Shown here in pieces: positions 1 to 8,211 of a stretch of DNA of 58,024 bases. Both the position numbers and the translations under genes were made by a program. This DNA is from Saprospiraceae bacterium (GTDB lineage: Bacteria > Bacteroidota > Bacteroidia > Chitinophagales > Saprospiraceae), in assembly GCA_022841345.1 (NCBI GenBank), contig JALHRR010000030.1:1-58024 (forward strand). The letters run 5' to 3'. The notes below the pieces were generated by a model, which did no database searches, was not told the DNA's origin, and worked only from the letters and a program-made list of their open reading frames with translations. How positions within the stretch are numbered: the stretch's first letter is position 1; each line of letters begins with the position of its first letter.

Positions 1-18
1 ATTAACAGCTTTTGAAGT

Positions 19-26
19 TATATTTG
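19..26 (+). promoter_or_regulatory. Candidate -7 promoter element for the first lipoprotein gene
   Basis: TATATTTG matches the Bacteroidota -7 consensus TAnnTTTG and lies about 43 bases before the chosen ATG at 69. The matching -33 TTTG would fall just outside the window, so only half of the promoter can be seen. Confidence 0.35.
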
Positions 27-68
27 TTGATCTTGAACCTTGTCTACTCCCGTGCATCCAGTAAAACT

Positions 69-602
69 ATGAAATCATTTCTAATATTCACTTTAGTTAT
101 TCTTCTGTGTAATTCTTGTTCTTCATTTAAATCCCATACTTCACCCTGCGATAAAGAAGTGAAGAGTTCTTTAAAATCTATTTCCAGATATATCTCAATG
201 GATAAGAATGCAAAAGTGTACACAGTACAGTATTCCAAACTACCAGAAATTGAAAATGCAAGATTTGAAAAGTTGAGGGATTCACTATACTATATCCTCC
301 ATTTTCAACTTGATTACCTTGATGTCCAACATTATTTATTTACTAAGCAAGTGGAAAATATTTCAAATGTTCAATGTGAAATCACCATTTCTGATGTGAG
401 GAAATATTTTGGTGTAGAGTCACATACTGGGATTGGTAGAAATAATATTACACATCTGTTTTATTATTTTAATAATTTCAAGATTGGTGACTGCTATACT
501 AAACCAGATAAAACCAATTACTCAACCTGCAGATTAATCTCTCTTAACTTTGATGAAAATCAAATTTTAATAAATGTAAATACAGAGTTTTTTGGCTATT
601 AA
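69..602 (+). CDS. Hypothetical small lipoprotein
   Basis: Encodes 177 residues. The ATG at 69 is preferred over an upstream TTG because it gives a clean lipoprotein signal peptide: MKSF, a hydrophobic stretch, then LLCNSC with the candidate lipidated Cys followed by Ser-Ser. The mature part is mixed polar/aromatic with no family I recognise; it has Cys residues near CDKE, VQCE, GDCYT and STCR that could form disulfides in the periplasm. No partner gene is evident: the next gene is convergent, beyond a palindrome-rich spacer. The call as a real gene rests on the signal peptide, an upstream -7 element and the uninterrupted frame. Function unknown. Confidence 0.6.
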   Translation: MKSFLIFTLVILLCNSCSSFKSHTSPCDKEVKSSLKSISRYISMDKNAKVYTVQYSKLPEIENARFEKLRDSLYYILHFQLDYLDVQHYLFTKQVENISNVQCEITISDVRKYFGVESHTGIGRNNITHLFYYFNNFKIGDCYTKPDKTNYSTCRLISLNFDENQILINVNTEFFGY

Positions 603-708
603 TGAGAAGGGTGGATTGCTACAAAGCGAGTCAGAGGTATTACCCGCATTTTGAATTTAAAGACCCATTAAAATACCTCATTTTCTCTTAGAAAATACAT
701 CACTTTTT

Positions 709-790
709 CAGGACCTTTCCTGGAAAAACACTATTGGTGAGCTTGTCGAACCATCACCTTTTGCCGGAGGCAAAAGACATCACCTGATGT
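709..790. repeat. Cluster of four adjacent short palindromes between convergent genes
   Basis: Four hairpins lie in about 80 bases: CAGGA/TCCTG (709-713/718-722), GGTGA/TCACC (736-740/754-758), TTTTGCC/GGCAAAA with a 3-base loop (759-765/769-775) and ACATCA/TGATGT (777-782/785-790). The last three are nearly back to back. They sit between a plus-strand and a minus-strand gene and may act in transcription termination or be REP-like elements. Neither role is proven by the sequence. Confidence 0.5.
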
Positions 791-813
791 GTTGCGTTCT
801 AACCATTGACACT

Positions 814-846
814 AAAAAAAAGCCCGGAGAGATCATCACCGGGCTT
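814..846 (-). terminator. Intrinsic terminator of the thioredoxin-fold gene pair
   Basis: An 8-bp stem AAGCCCGG/CCGGGCTT (820-827/839-846) is followed, on the minus strand, by a run of T (A-run 814-820 on the plus strand). It lies 28 bases after the stop codon at 874. Confidence 0.85.
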
Positions 847-873
847 CGCATTAATTGCTAAACTAAGGTCAAC

Positions 874-1500
874 TTAAGATTTCTTTGCTTTTTTGGTTTT
901 GATACTACATCCGATGGCTTTGGTTTCTGCCATTTCAACAGGTTGGCCTTTCATGACTGCTCCGATTGCATTTTCAAGATATGGAGTTTCTACAGATGAA
1001 GCATCGTCTGCGCTATCATCAATAGCACCAATGTATTGTACAACAAGGTTTTTGTCCAGTAAGAAAACGTGAGGAGTTTTAGTTGCTCCATAGTCAGGAT
1101 ACACTTTTTGGCCTTCATCCAACAGATATACAAAAGGGAATTTTTTGTCCTTTGCTCTGCTCACCATTTTGTCAAAGCTGTCTTCCGGCTGTACTTCCGG
1201 ATCATTCGGATTGATAGCTACTACAGGGTAACCCATAGGTGCATACTTATTGTGAAGCTTAATAATTCTGTCTTCATATTTTACTGCCCATGGACAGTGA
1301 TTACAGGTGAATACAACAATATAGCCTTTGGCATCTTTGATAGAAGCCAGAGAAACCATTTTGCCATCTACATTTTTCAATGAAAAATCAGAAGCTTTGT
1401 CTCCTATTCCCAAACCATTGGTTTTTTCAGGAGAATTGAAGGCTGTAGTCACAGCAAATATCACTGCAAGTGACAAACAAATTGAGAGAATTTTTTTCAT
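874..1500 (-). CDS. Thioredoxin-fold (redoxin/AhpC-TSA type) secreted protein
   Basis: Encodes 208 residues from the ATG at 1500, which gives a signal peptide (MKKILSICLSLAVIFAVTTAF); the longer upstream frame was rejected because it starts inside the neighbouring gene. The fold is of the redoxin/AhpC-TSA group: GDKASDFSLKNVDG strand, then the redox motif FTCNHCPWA (CxxCP), then the cis-Pro region TKTPHVFLLD. The protein most likely acts as a periplasmic thiol oxidoreductase or peroxiredoxin-like protein; the natural substrate cannot be told. It lies 4 bases after the TlpA-like gene, so the two are probably co-transcribed, and a strong terminator follows. The Lys-rich C-terminus (SIKTKKAKKS) is an oddity. 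Confidence 0.8.
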   Translation of the reverse strand: MKKILSICLSLAVIFAVTTAFNSPEKTNGLGIGDKASDFSLKNVDGKMVSLASIKDAKGYIVVFTCNHCPWAVKYEDRIIKLHNKYAPMGYPVVAINPNDPEVQPEDSFDKMVSRAKDKKFPFVYLLDEGQKVYPDYGATKTPHVFLLDKNLVVQYIGAIDDSADDASSVETPYLENAIGAVMKGQPVEMAETKAIGCSIKTKKAKKS

Positions 1501-1504
1501 AACA

Positions 1505-2011
1505 TCAAGATTTTGTGAGTTGTAAAACAATAGTTTCCAGAGAAGCGAGATCTTCAAAGTGGTCTTCCACGAATTCCCGCTTTTTGCCTTTATAAAAAAT
1601 AGTGGCAGGAATAGCTCCTGACCAGCTAGGTTCTATCTTATCAATATACTTATTGGGATCTTTTTCATTGAGCATAAGTACACGTGATTGTATCTTATTT
1701 TTTTCTACAAATGGAATCAGCTTGGTCTCCAATTGTCTGAATACATCCAGACTAACCAGGATTACCCGTACTTTTTGATCCTTGTATTTTGCGTGAAGTT
1801 GTTCAAAATACGGCATTTCAGCGACACAAGGTTTGCACCATGTGGCCCAAAAATTCACGATATAAACGGTATCATTATCTTGCTGAAGAACCGGCTGGAA
1901 TTCTTCGAGGGTCATTACTTCCACTGCCTTCTGCGCATGTGAAGTACCAATTATGAAAAAAGTCATAACGGCACATAGTATAAATGAAAGTCTGAATGCG
2001 GATAGAATCAT
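1505..2011 (-). CDS. TlpA-like thioredoxin-domain protein
   Basis: Encodes 168 residues from the ATG at 2011, chosen because a signal peptide follows (MILSAFRLSFILCAVMTFFI ending near SHAQ). A single thioredoxin domain carries the active-site motif NFWATWCKPCVAEMPYF and the cis-Pro segment AIPATIFYKG. Proteins of this type (TlpA/ResA/DsbE-like) reduce or exchange disulfides in the periplasm, often for cytochrome c maturation, but no cytochrome gene is visible here. It is the first gene of a two-gene unit with the CxxCP redoxin just downstream. The family is clear; the specific client is not. Confidence 0.85.
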   Translation of the reverse strand: MILSAFRLSFILCAVMTFFIIGTSHAQKAVEVMTLEEFQPVLQQDNDTVYIVNFWATWCKPCVAEMPYFEQLHAKYKDQKVRVILVSLDVFRQLETKLIPFVEKNKIQSRVLMLNEKDPNKYIDKIEPSWSGAIPATIFYKGKKREFVEDHFEDLASLETIVLQLTKS

Positions 2012-2158
2012 AGGTTTTCTAACGATGGAAAATGGATATTGTTTGCGTAGATCAAAATTTCGCGACTCCAAAAGCAGACCTTAAATGTCCGAATATTTGA
2101 TTAAACAAAGGCTAACGGCGCTGTTAAATATTTGTTATAATGTGTTGTAAGTCAGGAA

Positions 2159-2428
2159 GATTTCAGCTTTCAGTGGTTTCAGATTTCAGGTTTCAGTCCC
2201 CGCTACAAGAATATAGCCATCCGAAGAAAAATAACACGGCGGGGCCTGAATTTCAGGTTTCAGAGTTCAGGTTTCAGATTTTAGATTTGAAACAGCCATA
2301 AGACGTCGAGTTTTTGTAAATTATTATGCAAAATGGTTAAATTTCGCTTGTTTATAAGGCATTGAAAATCAGTGTTCTGCAAAAGTGTTATATAGGAGAT
2401 TTGAAACAGCCATTTAGCTGCCGATTTT
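2159..2428. repeat. Composite dispersed repeat, copy 1 (full)
   Basis: Parts in order: tandem TTTCAG-type words; a hairpin CCCCGC (2198-2203) / GCGGGG (2239-2244) around a loop that is conserved in copy 2; more TTTCAG words; then GATTTGAAACAGCC twice in direct orientation (from 2284 and from 2398, period 114 bases) flanking a core. The core and loop match copy 2 at 16304-16594 closely by eye, including GTGTTATATAGGAGATTTG. No ORF is shared by the copies, so this is a non-coding repeat. Mobility and function are unknown. Confidence 0.8.
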
Positions 2429-2527
2429 CATGACTACTCAATTTCAGTCAATCCCCCTCAATCTGCTTCAATCTTATCAATCTCTTTCAATCTTGCAACG
2501 CCAACCCAACACCCTAAATTCACACCC

Positions 2528-2709
2528 CGATTAAACCCTTAACCGATTAACCGGCTGTTCCTCCCGGCTGTTTTCTTTCGACTTTCAGCTTGTAGCTTGA
2601 AGCTCCTTCCCCGCTGTTAACGATTCAACGCCTCAACTTCTCAACGCCTTATCGAACCACACTCCCAACACACACACCCACCTCGATTAAACCTTTAACC
2701 GATTAACCG
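2528..2709. repeat. 26-base direct repeat pair
   Basis: The words CGATTAAACC and TTAACCGATTAACCG occur in the same order at 2528-2553 and 2684-2709, with one difference in 26 bases. The second copy ends 5 bases before the stop codon of the GLPGLI gene. Role unknown. Confidence 0.75.
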
Positions 2710-2714
2710 ATTCC

Positions 2715-3446
2715 TCACCCACCACGCATAAACCGCATTGGTCCCGGATTATTTTCCATCTCTTTCATTTTAGCTGCCTGGATTTCTTTGAATTCTGAAT
2801 TGGTAACTTTCTTACCTTTTTTGGGAGCTTTAAGGTCTTTTACTCTGATCGGTTTGTCACTAATATTGAATGCAGTGAAAGTACGTTCACCCATATTGAT
2901 ATCGACTTCAAGTACTGCGCCCGGAAGTCCTCTGTATTTTTCCGGCCCGACGGGAATTGGAATCATAGGAGTGAACCAGGCAACAACCTCGGTCAGTGGC
3001 TCTGCAATAGTGTAAGTTGCCTGCTGACACATGCGGCCAAGAATGGTTTTTGTTTCTCCTGTCAACACCCATGGAAGTGGTTCGAATTCTCCCTCAATCA
3101 GGTAGTCTTCATTGAATAAAGAAGTTGCTTCGGTTAATATTTGCGTATTAAAGTCTGCATAAACTTCGGAGCTACCGCCGCCAATTCTCATAAATCCTCT
3201 TCCACCACGACCCCCGCCTGCGTCATCGTCCACCATTTCTTTGTACAGGGATGCGTCTCTATTGAAAATCATTTCTTTTTTGCTGGTGGAATATTCAGGC
3301 AAACGGGCTTTCATTTCTTCCTGCTCTGCAGTTAATCTGCGATGGAGGTTTATTTTTTGCTCATACAAAATGGTTCCTTCCAGCTGCTGAGCATTTGCCA
3401 CAGAGAAGAGAAGAAGAAATATGAAACTGAAAAGAATAGTTTTCAT
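2715..3446 (-). CDS. GLPGLI family protein
   Basis: Encodes 243 residues with a signal peptide (MKTILFSFIFLLLFSVANAQ). The family signature is the segment YRGLPGAVLEVDI near residue 175-185; GLPGLI proteins are Bacteroidota-specific, exported and of unknown biochemistry, and are often encoded beside TonB-dependent receptors. Here no receptor adjoins it; the only candidate in the window is about 49 kb away (52005-54803). The protein has an unusual Gly/Arg/Met-rich insert (DDAGGGRGGRGFMRIGGG) and a related C-terminus (PGPMRFMRGG). That composition resembles Gly/Arg/Met-rich segments of the distant receptor, so a functional link is a reasonable guess. A -7 promoter element lies at 3482-3489. Confidence 0.85.
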   Translation of the reverse strand: MKTILFSFIFLLLFSVANAQQLEGTILYEQKINLHRRLTAEQEEMKARLPEYSTSKKEMIFNRDASLYKEMVDDDAGGGRGGRGFMRIGGGSSEVYADFNTQILTEATSLFNEDYLIEGEFEPLPWVLTGETKTILGRMCQQATYTIAEPLTEVVAWFTPMIPIPVGPEKYRGLPGAVLEVDINMGERTFTAFNISDKPIRVKDLKAPKKGKKVTNSEFKEIQAAKMKEMENNPGPMRFMRGG

Positions 3447-3481
3447 CGGAATGGATTGATTTTAAATATGCGATTTAAATG

Positions 3482-3489
3482 CAAAGCTA
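3482..3489 (-). promoter_or_regulatory. Candidate -7 element of the GLPGLI gene
   Basis: On the minus strand it reads TAGCTTTG, a match to TAnnTTTG, 36 bases before the ATG. No good -33 TTTG was found at the usual distance, so confidence is modest. Confidence 0.35.
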
Positions 3490-3576
3490 AATTTTGTCTT
3501 TGATCTTCATCGTTAAGGGACTTGCAAAAGAAGTTAAATAAGGTTAAACGATGCAAGTTCTCCGCTTATTTCCATA

Positions 3577-3584
3577 TACTTTTG
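3577..3584 (+). promoter_or_regulatory. Candidate -7 element of the histidine kinase gene
   Basis: TACTTTTG matches TAnnTTTG and ends only 7 bases before the ATG at 3592, which would leave almost no 5' leader. The -33 region is weak. Confidence 0.4.
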
Positions 3585-3591
3585 CAATAGC

Positions 3592-5112
3592 ATGAGATCC
3601 AGGGGCCAAATCAATTTAAAAACGAAAGCAAATCATAAATGGAAATTGATGATAGCAATCATCAGTGTTTTCCTATTGGTTGGATTCCTGTCCGTTTGGT
3701 TGATACAGCAATACAATCTGCAGGAAAGCTGGCTTCAAAAGGAAATCAATTCAAAATTTGCTGAAAGTCTTCGAAATGTAACGGAACAGCAGATGCATCA
3801 ATTACTTTCAGAAAAACTGGGCAAAGATAGTGTCATCCTGGATTCACTCAAAATGACATTTCACCCTCCACGGGGTAACAGAATGCGCTTTCTGCGGCAG
3901 GAAAGGAGTCCAAAGATTAACCTGAAATCAGACGATACTATTGTAATGGGACTGGATTCAACCCGGGAAAAAATTCTGATCCAGGCTGCGACTGCATTTC
4001 CTGAACAAAGTAATCAGGAAGACAGAGGAAGAAGCTTTTCTGCATTTTCAATCAGACAGAAGGATGGACTCAAGTTTTTTTCTATTCAGGATACATTTGC
4101 ATTGGATACTAAATTGCTGGATTCCAGCTTTTTTGCTTCAGTTCGCAGTGCAGGAATAGATTTGGTGGTTTATATTGAGCAATCAAAGTTCCTGGATAGT
4201 TTTCCATCGTCTGTGAAGGACACACTCATTACTCCCTGGCTTGCAGGAGGTTCGCCGGTTAATACATATTATGCAGGAATTGCTCCCCATACCAGATGGT
4301 ATCTAATTAGTAAAATATTTCCCCTGATTTTATTTTCTCTGGTATTAACCGGATTGATTGTCCTGGCACTTTGGATGATGTACAGAAGCATTATTCAAAT
4401 GGAAAGACTCAACCTTATCAAAAGTGAATTGGTCAGTAATATGAGTCATGAACTGAAAACTCCTGTAGCGACAGTAGGAGTGGCAATAGAGGCTTTGCAA
4501 CATTTTCAGGCATTACAGGATCCTCAAAAAACTGCTGATTATTTGAAAATCGCCAGAAGTGAACTGGACCGGCTTTCTTTACTGATTGAAAAAGTGATGC
4601 AATTCTCTTTGATAGATCAGGGTCATATGAAATTGGAAACAGGACCGGTAGATCTTAATTTACTGGCACTGGAAGCGGAACGATGTATCAGCATTCAGAT
4701 AGCAGAAAAAGGAGGCACAATTGAAACAATCCTGAATCCTGAGACACTCATCGTGGAGGGCGATCAGACGCATCTGCTTCATGTATTGATCAATCTGATT
4801 GATAATGGAATTAAGTACAATCATCATAGTCCGCACATTAAGGTGGAGGTCTCGGGTGATGAAAACTCCGCCATTTTAAAAGTATCTGATAATGGACCGG
4901 GAATAGAACCGGCATATCACAATAAGATATTTGAGCGATTCTTCAGGGTGCCCAATGGTGACAGGCATAATACGAAAGGACATGGATTGGGTCTTAGTTA
5001 CGTTAAAGAAGTAGTGGACATGCACAAAGGTCAAATAGAAGTCATAAGTTCTGAAGGAAAAGGGAGCACATTTATTATTCATTTGCCAATAACTCATCAT
5101 GACAGCCAATAG
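3592..5112 (+). CDS. Membrane sensor histidine kinase
   Basis: Encodes 506 residues. A first membrane helix lies at about 18-38 and a second at about 242-263, enclosing a roughly 200-residue periplasmic sensor region without a recognised domain. Then come the dimerisation helix with the phospho-acceptor His286 (VSNMSHELKTPVAT) and a complete HATPase domain: N-box NLIDNGIKYN, G1 DNGPGIEP, F-box IFERFFR and G2 GHGLGLSYV. It autophosphorylates and passes phosphate to the regulator encoded immediately downstream; the genes overlap by 14 bases. The signal sensed is unknown. Domain order and pairing resemble the RprX/RprY type of Bacteroidota systems, but orthology is not established. Confidence 0.92.
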   Translation: MRSRGQINLKTKANHKWKLMIAIISVFLLVGFLSVWLIQQYNLQESWLQKEINSKFAESLRNVTEQQMHQLLSEKLGKDSVILDSLKMTFHPPRGNRMRFLRQERSPKINLKSDDTIVMGLDSTREKILIQAATAFPEQSNQEDRGRSFSAFSIRQKDGLKFFSIQDTFALDTKLLDSSFFASVRSAGIDLVVYIEQSKFLDSFPSSVKDTLITPWLAGGSPVNTYYAGIAPHTRWYLISKIFPLILFSLVLTGLIVLALWMMYRSIIQMERLNLIKSELVSNMSHELKTPVATVGVAIEALQHFQALQDPQKTADYLKIARSELDRLSLLIEKVMQFSLIDQGHMKLETGPVDLNLLALEAERCISIQIAEKGGTIETILNPETLIVEGDQTHLLHVLINLIDNGIKYNHHSPHIKVEVSGDENSAILKVSDNGPGIEPAYHNKIFERFFRVPNGDRHNTKGHGLGLSYVKEVVDMHKGQIEVISSEGKGSTFIIHLPITHHDSQ

Positions 5113-5797
5113 AATTCTTTATGTAGAAGATGAGCCGAATCTGGGTCGCATCGTCAAGGAAAGTTTGGAAATGCGGGGATTTGAAGTGAGGATGGAGGAT
5201 GATGGGGCGGCTGTTATTCAGGCATTTGGTTCATTTGAGCCTCATATAGTGTTGCTGGATGTGATGTTGCCCAACAAAGATGGATTCACACTGGCTTCAG
5301 AGATAAGGGCATTGGATACGAAGACGCCCATTCTCTTTTTGACTGCAAAAACGCAAACAGAAGATATCCTCAAGGGATTCGCATTAGGAGGGCAGGATTA
5401 TATCAAGAAACCATTCAGTGTGGAAGAGCTCATTGCCCGTGTAAATAATCTATTGCTTCTGACATCTCAGCAATCTGCCAATCAGGATCCTGCAAAAGGT
5501 ATTCAGATTGGATCGATGGAATATTTCCCAATGAAATATGAATTGAAATGGCCGGATGGTCAGCGGTATCTTTCTTTCAGAGAAAATGAATTGCTCAAAA
5601 TGCTCAGTGATCCACTGCATGAGATCATTCAGCGAAAAGATATTCTCATGAAAATCTGGGGAGATGACAGTTATTTCAATTCCAGAAATCTGGATGTGTA
5701 TATTACAAAACTCAGAGATTATCTGAAGCCAGACCCAAGCTTACGTATCATGACGATTAAGGGGGTGGGGTATCAGATTTTGTTAGATGCTTCGTAA
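5099..5797 (+). CDS. OmpR-family response regulator
   Basis: Encodes 232 residues. The receiver domain (about 4-120) has the acidic pair at YVEDE, the phosphorylation site Asp54 (VLLDVMLPNKDG), and the conserved Thr/Lys positions (LTAKT, IKKPF). The C-terminal winged helix (about 135-230) is of the OmpR/PhoB type, ending LRDYLKPDPSLRIMTIKGVGY. It is the cognate regulator of the kinase it overlaps by 14 bases. Its targets cannot be inferred from this window. Two long hairpin repeats follow the gene. Confidence 0.93.
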   Translation: MTANRILYVEDEPNLGRIVKESLEMRGFEVRMEDDGAAVIQAFGSFEPHIVLLDVMLPNKDGFTLASEIRALDTKTPILFLTAKTQTEDILKGFALGGQDYIKKPFSVEELIARVNNLLLLTSQQSANQDPAKGIQIGSMEYFPMKYELKWPDGQRYLSFRENELLKMLSDPLHEIIQRKDILMKIWGDDSYFNSRNLDVYITKLRDYLKPDPSLRIMTIKGVGYQILLDAS

Positions 5798-5802
5798 GGA
5801 AG

Positions 5803-6064
5803 GGCTGTTTTTGTCCACGAAAGACACAAAATGACACTAATGAAATACAATTATATTTATTGTAATTCATTTAGAAACCATTCGTGTCCCTTTGTGTAAT
5901 TCCTGGATTAATTATGCTGAGGAAAAGATACTATTTGATACATCTTAAGGTGGAGTTGTTTTTGTCCACCAAAGACACGAAATGACACTAATGAAATTCA
6001 AGTATATTTATTGTAATTCATTTAGAATCCATTCGTGTCCCTTTGTGTAATTCGTGGATTAATA
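5803..6064. repeat. Two direct copies of a ~112-base long-hairpin repeat
   Basis: Copy A is about 5803-5914, copy B about 5952-6064. In each, terminal arms are imperfect inverted repeats: copy A 5815-5837 against 5884-5906 (words GACACAAAATGACAC / GTGTCCCTTTGTGT), copy B 5966-5988 against 6035-6057. The interior is itself almost palindromic (ATGAAATACAAT / ATTGTAATTCAT). Each copy could therefore fold into one extended hairpin. The two copies are very similar, and differences fall mostly outside or in compatible stem positions. They follow the response regulator gene and precede the convergent T9SS gene. Confidence 0.85.
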
Positions 6065-6093
6065 AATGTCTTATTGGGTCTTCCTGAAAGAAG

Positions 6094-6128
6094 AAATCCC
6101 GCCACTGTCTTTACAATAGGCGGGATTT
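6094..6128. terminator. Hairpin between convergent genes, possible terminator
   Basis: A perfect 10-bp stem AAATCCCGCC / GGCGGGATTT (6094-6103/6119-6128) with a 15-base loop lies 32 bases after the stop of the T9SS cargo gene. U-tracts are short on both strands, so termination is plausible but not textbook. Confidence 0.55.
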
Positions 6129-6160
6129 GAAGCGATACATGTAGAGTAGTCTTTTATATG

Positions 6161-7990
6161 TTATTCCATGATCAGGAATTTCAAAATCTGTTGAGTACCA
6201 TTTTTCTGTGCGACTCTTATGAAATACAGTCCCGGAGCCAATTGTGCTGCGCCGGGCTCCCAATTAAATTGATCAGGGCCAATATTTTGTAATTTTGAAT
6301 GTGCAAGCGTCTTTCCCTGCATGTCTATAATGCTCAGTTCGCAACTGGAAGGAAGATCCCTAAAGTGCAGACAAAGGTTGTTTCCATGAGCACTGCGGAA
6401 ATAGGGATTGGGGAATAGTTTCACATTGTCGTTTTCAAGTCCGCTAAATAAATCTGTAGATACAGTCCCTGGATCAAACAGATCAGTTGCCACATCAGAA
6501 TTTTCCTGCAGAATGGTTATGTCAGGACAACCATTTTTAGGTACAAGGGCTGCGAGTGTACCAAAAGTAAAGTCATTGATTTCGCCGGGGTTCAGTGTAA
6601 TTGGTCCCGTGGACATAATCATCCTTCTGTCAGCTAAGATAGGAGGTGTATTACACATTGACCAGCTGTTAGAATCTGTCGATGCAGGATTAGATGGATA
6701 AGCATATTTAGTAACAGCTGTGCTCCCCGGATTGTATCCATTTCCTCCATAAGTCAATGGAGTGCCATCTCTCCAGACACCACTTAAATATCTGTAATAT
6801 TCTATTGCTTGGGATGGATCACTCATTGCCGGTATAGCTCCGTTGAGACCACCATTTGTATAGTAGATAAATGAACTAACCTGTAATGAAGCAGTGTCCT
6901 GATCTTTCCGAAATCCATGATACATTCTCATTCCCGAGACAGGTACTAAAGTACAATTACTACCCACAATAGTACATTCACATTGATCTTCTTCTATAAT
7001 TTCATAAATATATGCCATATTCCGTGTTGAGTCAAAACCCAGATAATCCTTACCCCATGAACAAAAGCTTTCTGTGTCTGCCCAAATACCGGCATAGAAT
7101 TGACTTATTTGGTTGGGTCCATGATTGTGGATTTTAGTGTTAAAGAATAACATTTCACCCAGTTCATCATCGGTATCAAACCCAAAAGCTAATTTTCTGA
7201 TTTCAGCCCCAATTGGAAAACCTCTGGAAGAAGTATGTATATTTCCAATATCATTACTAATACTGAAGACCATGTGTTGTTTAGATTCTAAATCACCTTT
7301 AATAGCGTAGGTTCGGGAATAATTATATGGGTAATCTCCACTCTTTGGATCGTAAATTCCATCTGAATTTAAATCGTAGAAAGGCGCTAAATGACTGACA
7401 TAAGACGGGATAGCAAATCCATGAACTGACTCAAAATATGGATTACCAATTCCTGGCCAAGCAAGCACATCGACAGGAATATCTTCAACTTTATATTCCG
7501 TACCTGCCGACTGGGCTTGTAAAAATTTTGATTTGTGGAGTTCGATATTCTGCCCGGATACTGTAAAATTTTTATCCCATTCATTACAGGCGGTCATATT
7601 GGTGCTATTTGTCTCGGGATTAATTGGTCCGGCCCAATAATCATTAGAAGTCATTGAAGCATAAGTCATTGCAGCTACTTTCAAGTTATTGAAAGGATCA
7701 TATCCGCCAAGCCACAAATTACCTACAAAAAAGTTGCTGAATCCGCGATTAGAATTTCCAAGCTGAAATTCAGGTCCAATCATTGTAACATCGCGAAAAT
7801 AAGAAGTGATTCGAAGAGATGCCCTGACCTTACTGATCTCAAGGTTTGCAGTTGCTTGTGCCGCAATACAATCTGAGCGATAAGAAACCTGCTTTTTGTT
7901 GCTATTGGTTGCTGCGGAAATGTCTGCATTCATCCTTGATAAAAGAAAAATCAGGAAGATTCCGGCATTATTAAATTTAAAGTTTTTCAT
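6161..7990 (-). CDS. Secreted T9SS cargo protein with C-terminal sorting domain
   Basis: Encodes 609 residues. The N-terminus has a basic/hydrophobic signal peptide (MKNFKFNNAGIFLIFLLSRM). The last ~85 residues form a type IX secretion sorting domain (type A): LFPNPYF, then LSIIDMQGKTL, then APGLYFIRVAQKNGTQQILKF. The body holds no enzyme motif I recognise; it is rich in Asn, Gly and aromatic residues, with a possible calcium-binding-like segment DLNSDGIYDP. Cargo of this kind crosses the outer membrane by T9SS and is released or anchored on the surface; PorQ, part of that machinery, is encoded at 27281-28342. The gene stands alone. Confidence 0.85.
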   Translation of the reverse strand: MKNFKFNNAGIFLIFLLSRMNADISAATNSNKKQVSYRSDCIAAQATANLEISKVRASLRITSYFRDVTMIGPEFQLGNSNRGFSNFFVGNLWLGGYDPFNNLKVAAMTYASMTSNDYWAGPINPETNSTNMTACNEWDKNFTVSGQNIELHKSKFLQAQSAGTEYKVEDIPVDVLAWPGIGNPYFESVHGFAIPSYVSHLAPFYDLNSDGIYDPKSGDYPYNYSRTYAIKGDLESKQHMVFSISNDIGNIHTSSRGFPIGAEIRKLAFGFDTDDELGEMLFFNTKIHNHGPNQISQFYAGIWADTESFCSWGKDYLGFDSTRNMAYIYEIIEEDQCECTIVGSNCTLVPVSGMRMYHGFRKDQDTASLQVSSFIYYTNGGLNGAIPAMSDPSQAIEYYRYLSGVWRDGTPLTYGGNGYNPGSTAVTKYAYPSNPASTDSNSWSMCNTPPILADRRMIMSTGPITLNPGEINDFTFGTLAALVPKNGCPDITILQENSDVATDLFDPGTVSTDLFSGLENDNVKLFPNPYFRSAHGNNLCLHFRDLPSSCELSIIDMQGKTLAHSKLQNIGPDQFNWEPGAAQLAPGLYFIRVAQKNGTQQILKFLIME

Positions 7991-8211
7991 ACGCTTTCTG
8001 TGTTTATTGTGAAGAAGAATATCCTGAAATCAAGTATTCCAGGTAGCAAAAAACAACAGCAAACGATTATAAAGAGAAACGAGAGCAGCATGCAAATAGC
8101 TGCGTGAGCAAAATTCTTTTTAAGTTAAATTTTGTTCAAATACTATGGAAATCCCTGTTTACGAGATTGATCGGATATTCGTTTAATCGGAGTGTGAGAA
8201 CAGGATAAGCA

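Larger units (their letters stand above)
2012..2714. other. 703-base gene-free spacer made mostly of repeats
   Basis: No coding region is supported. It holds, in order: a copy of the composite dispersed repeat (2159-2428), a pyrimidine-rich low-complexity stretch with several CAATCTT/CAATCTC words (about 2446-2500), and a 26-base sequence occurring twice (2528-2553 and 2684-2709), the second copy ending just before the stop codon of the GLPGLI gene. Confidence 0.7.
5798..6160. other. 363-base spacer between convergent genes, filled by a repeat pair and a hairpin
   Basis: No gene is supported. The spacer consists of two direct copies of a long-hairpin repeat (5803-6064) and a GC-rich hairpin (6094-6128). 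Confidence 0.75.

Noticed and set aside
2161-2290. Possible CRISPR-like tandem array of TTTCAG words
   Set aside because: The words are too short, irregularly spaced and have no unique spacers or Cas genes; they belong to a dispersed repeat.
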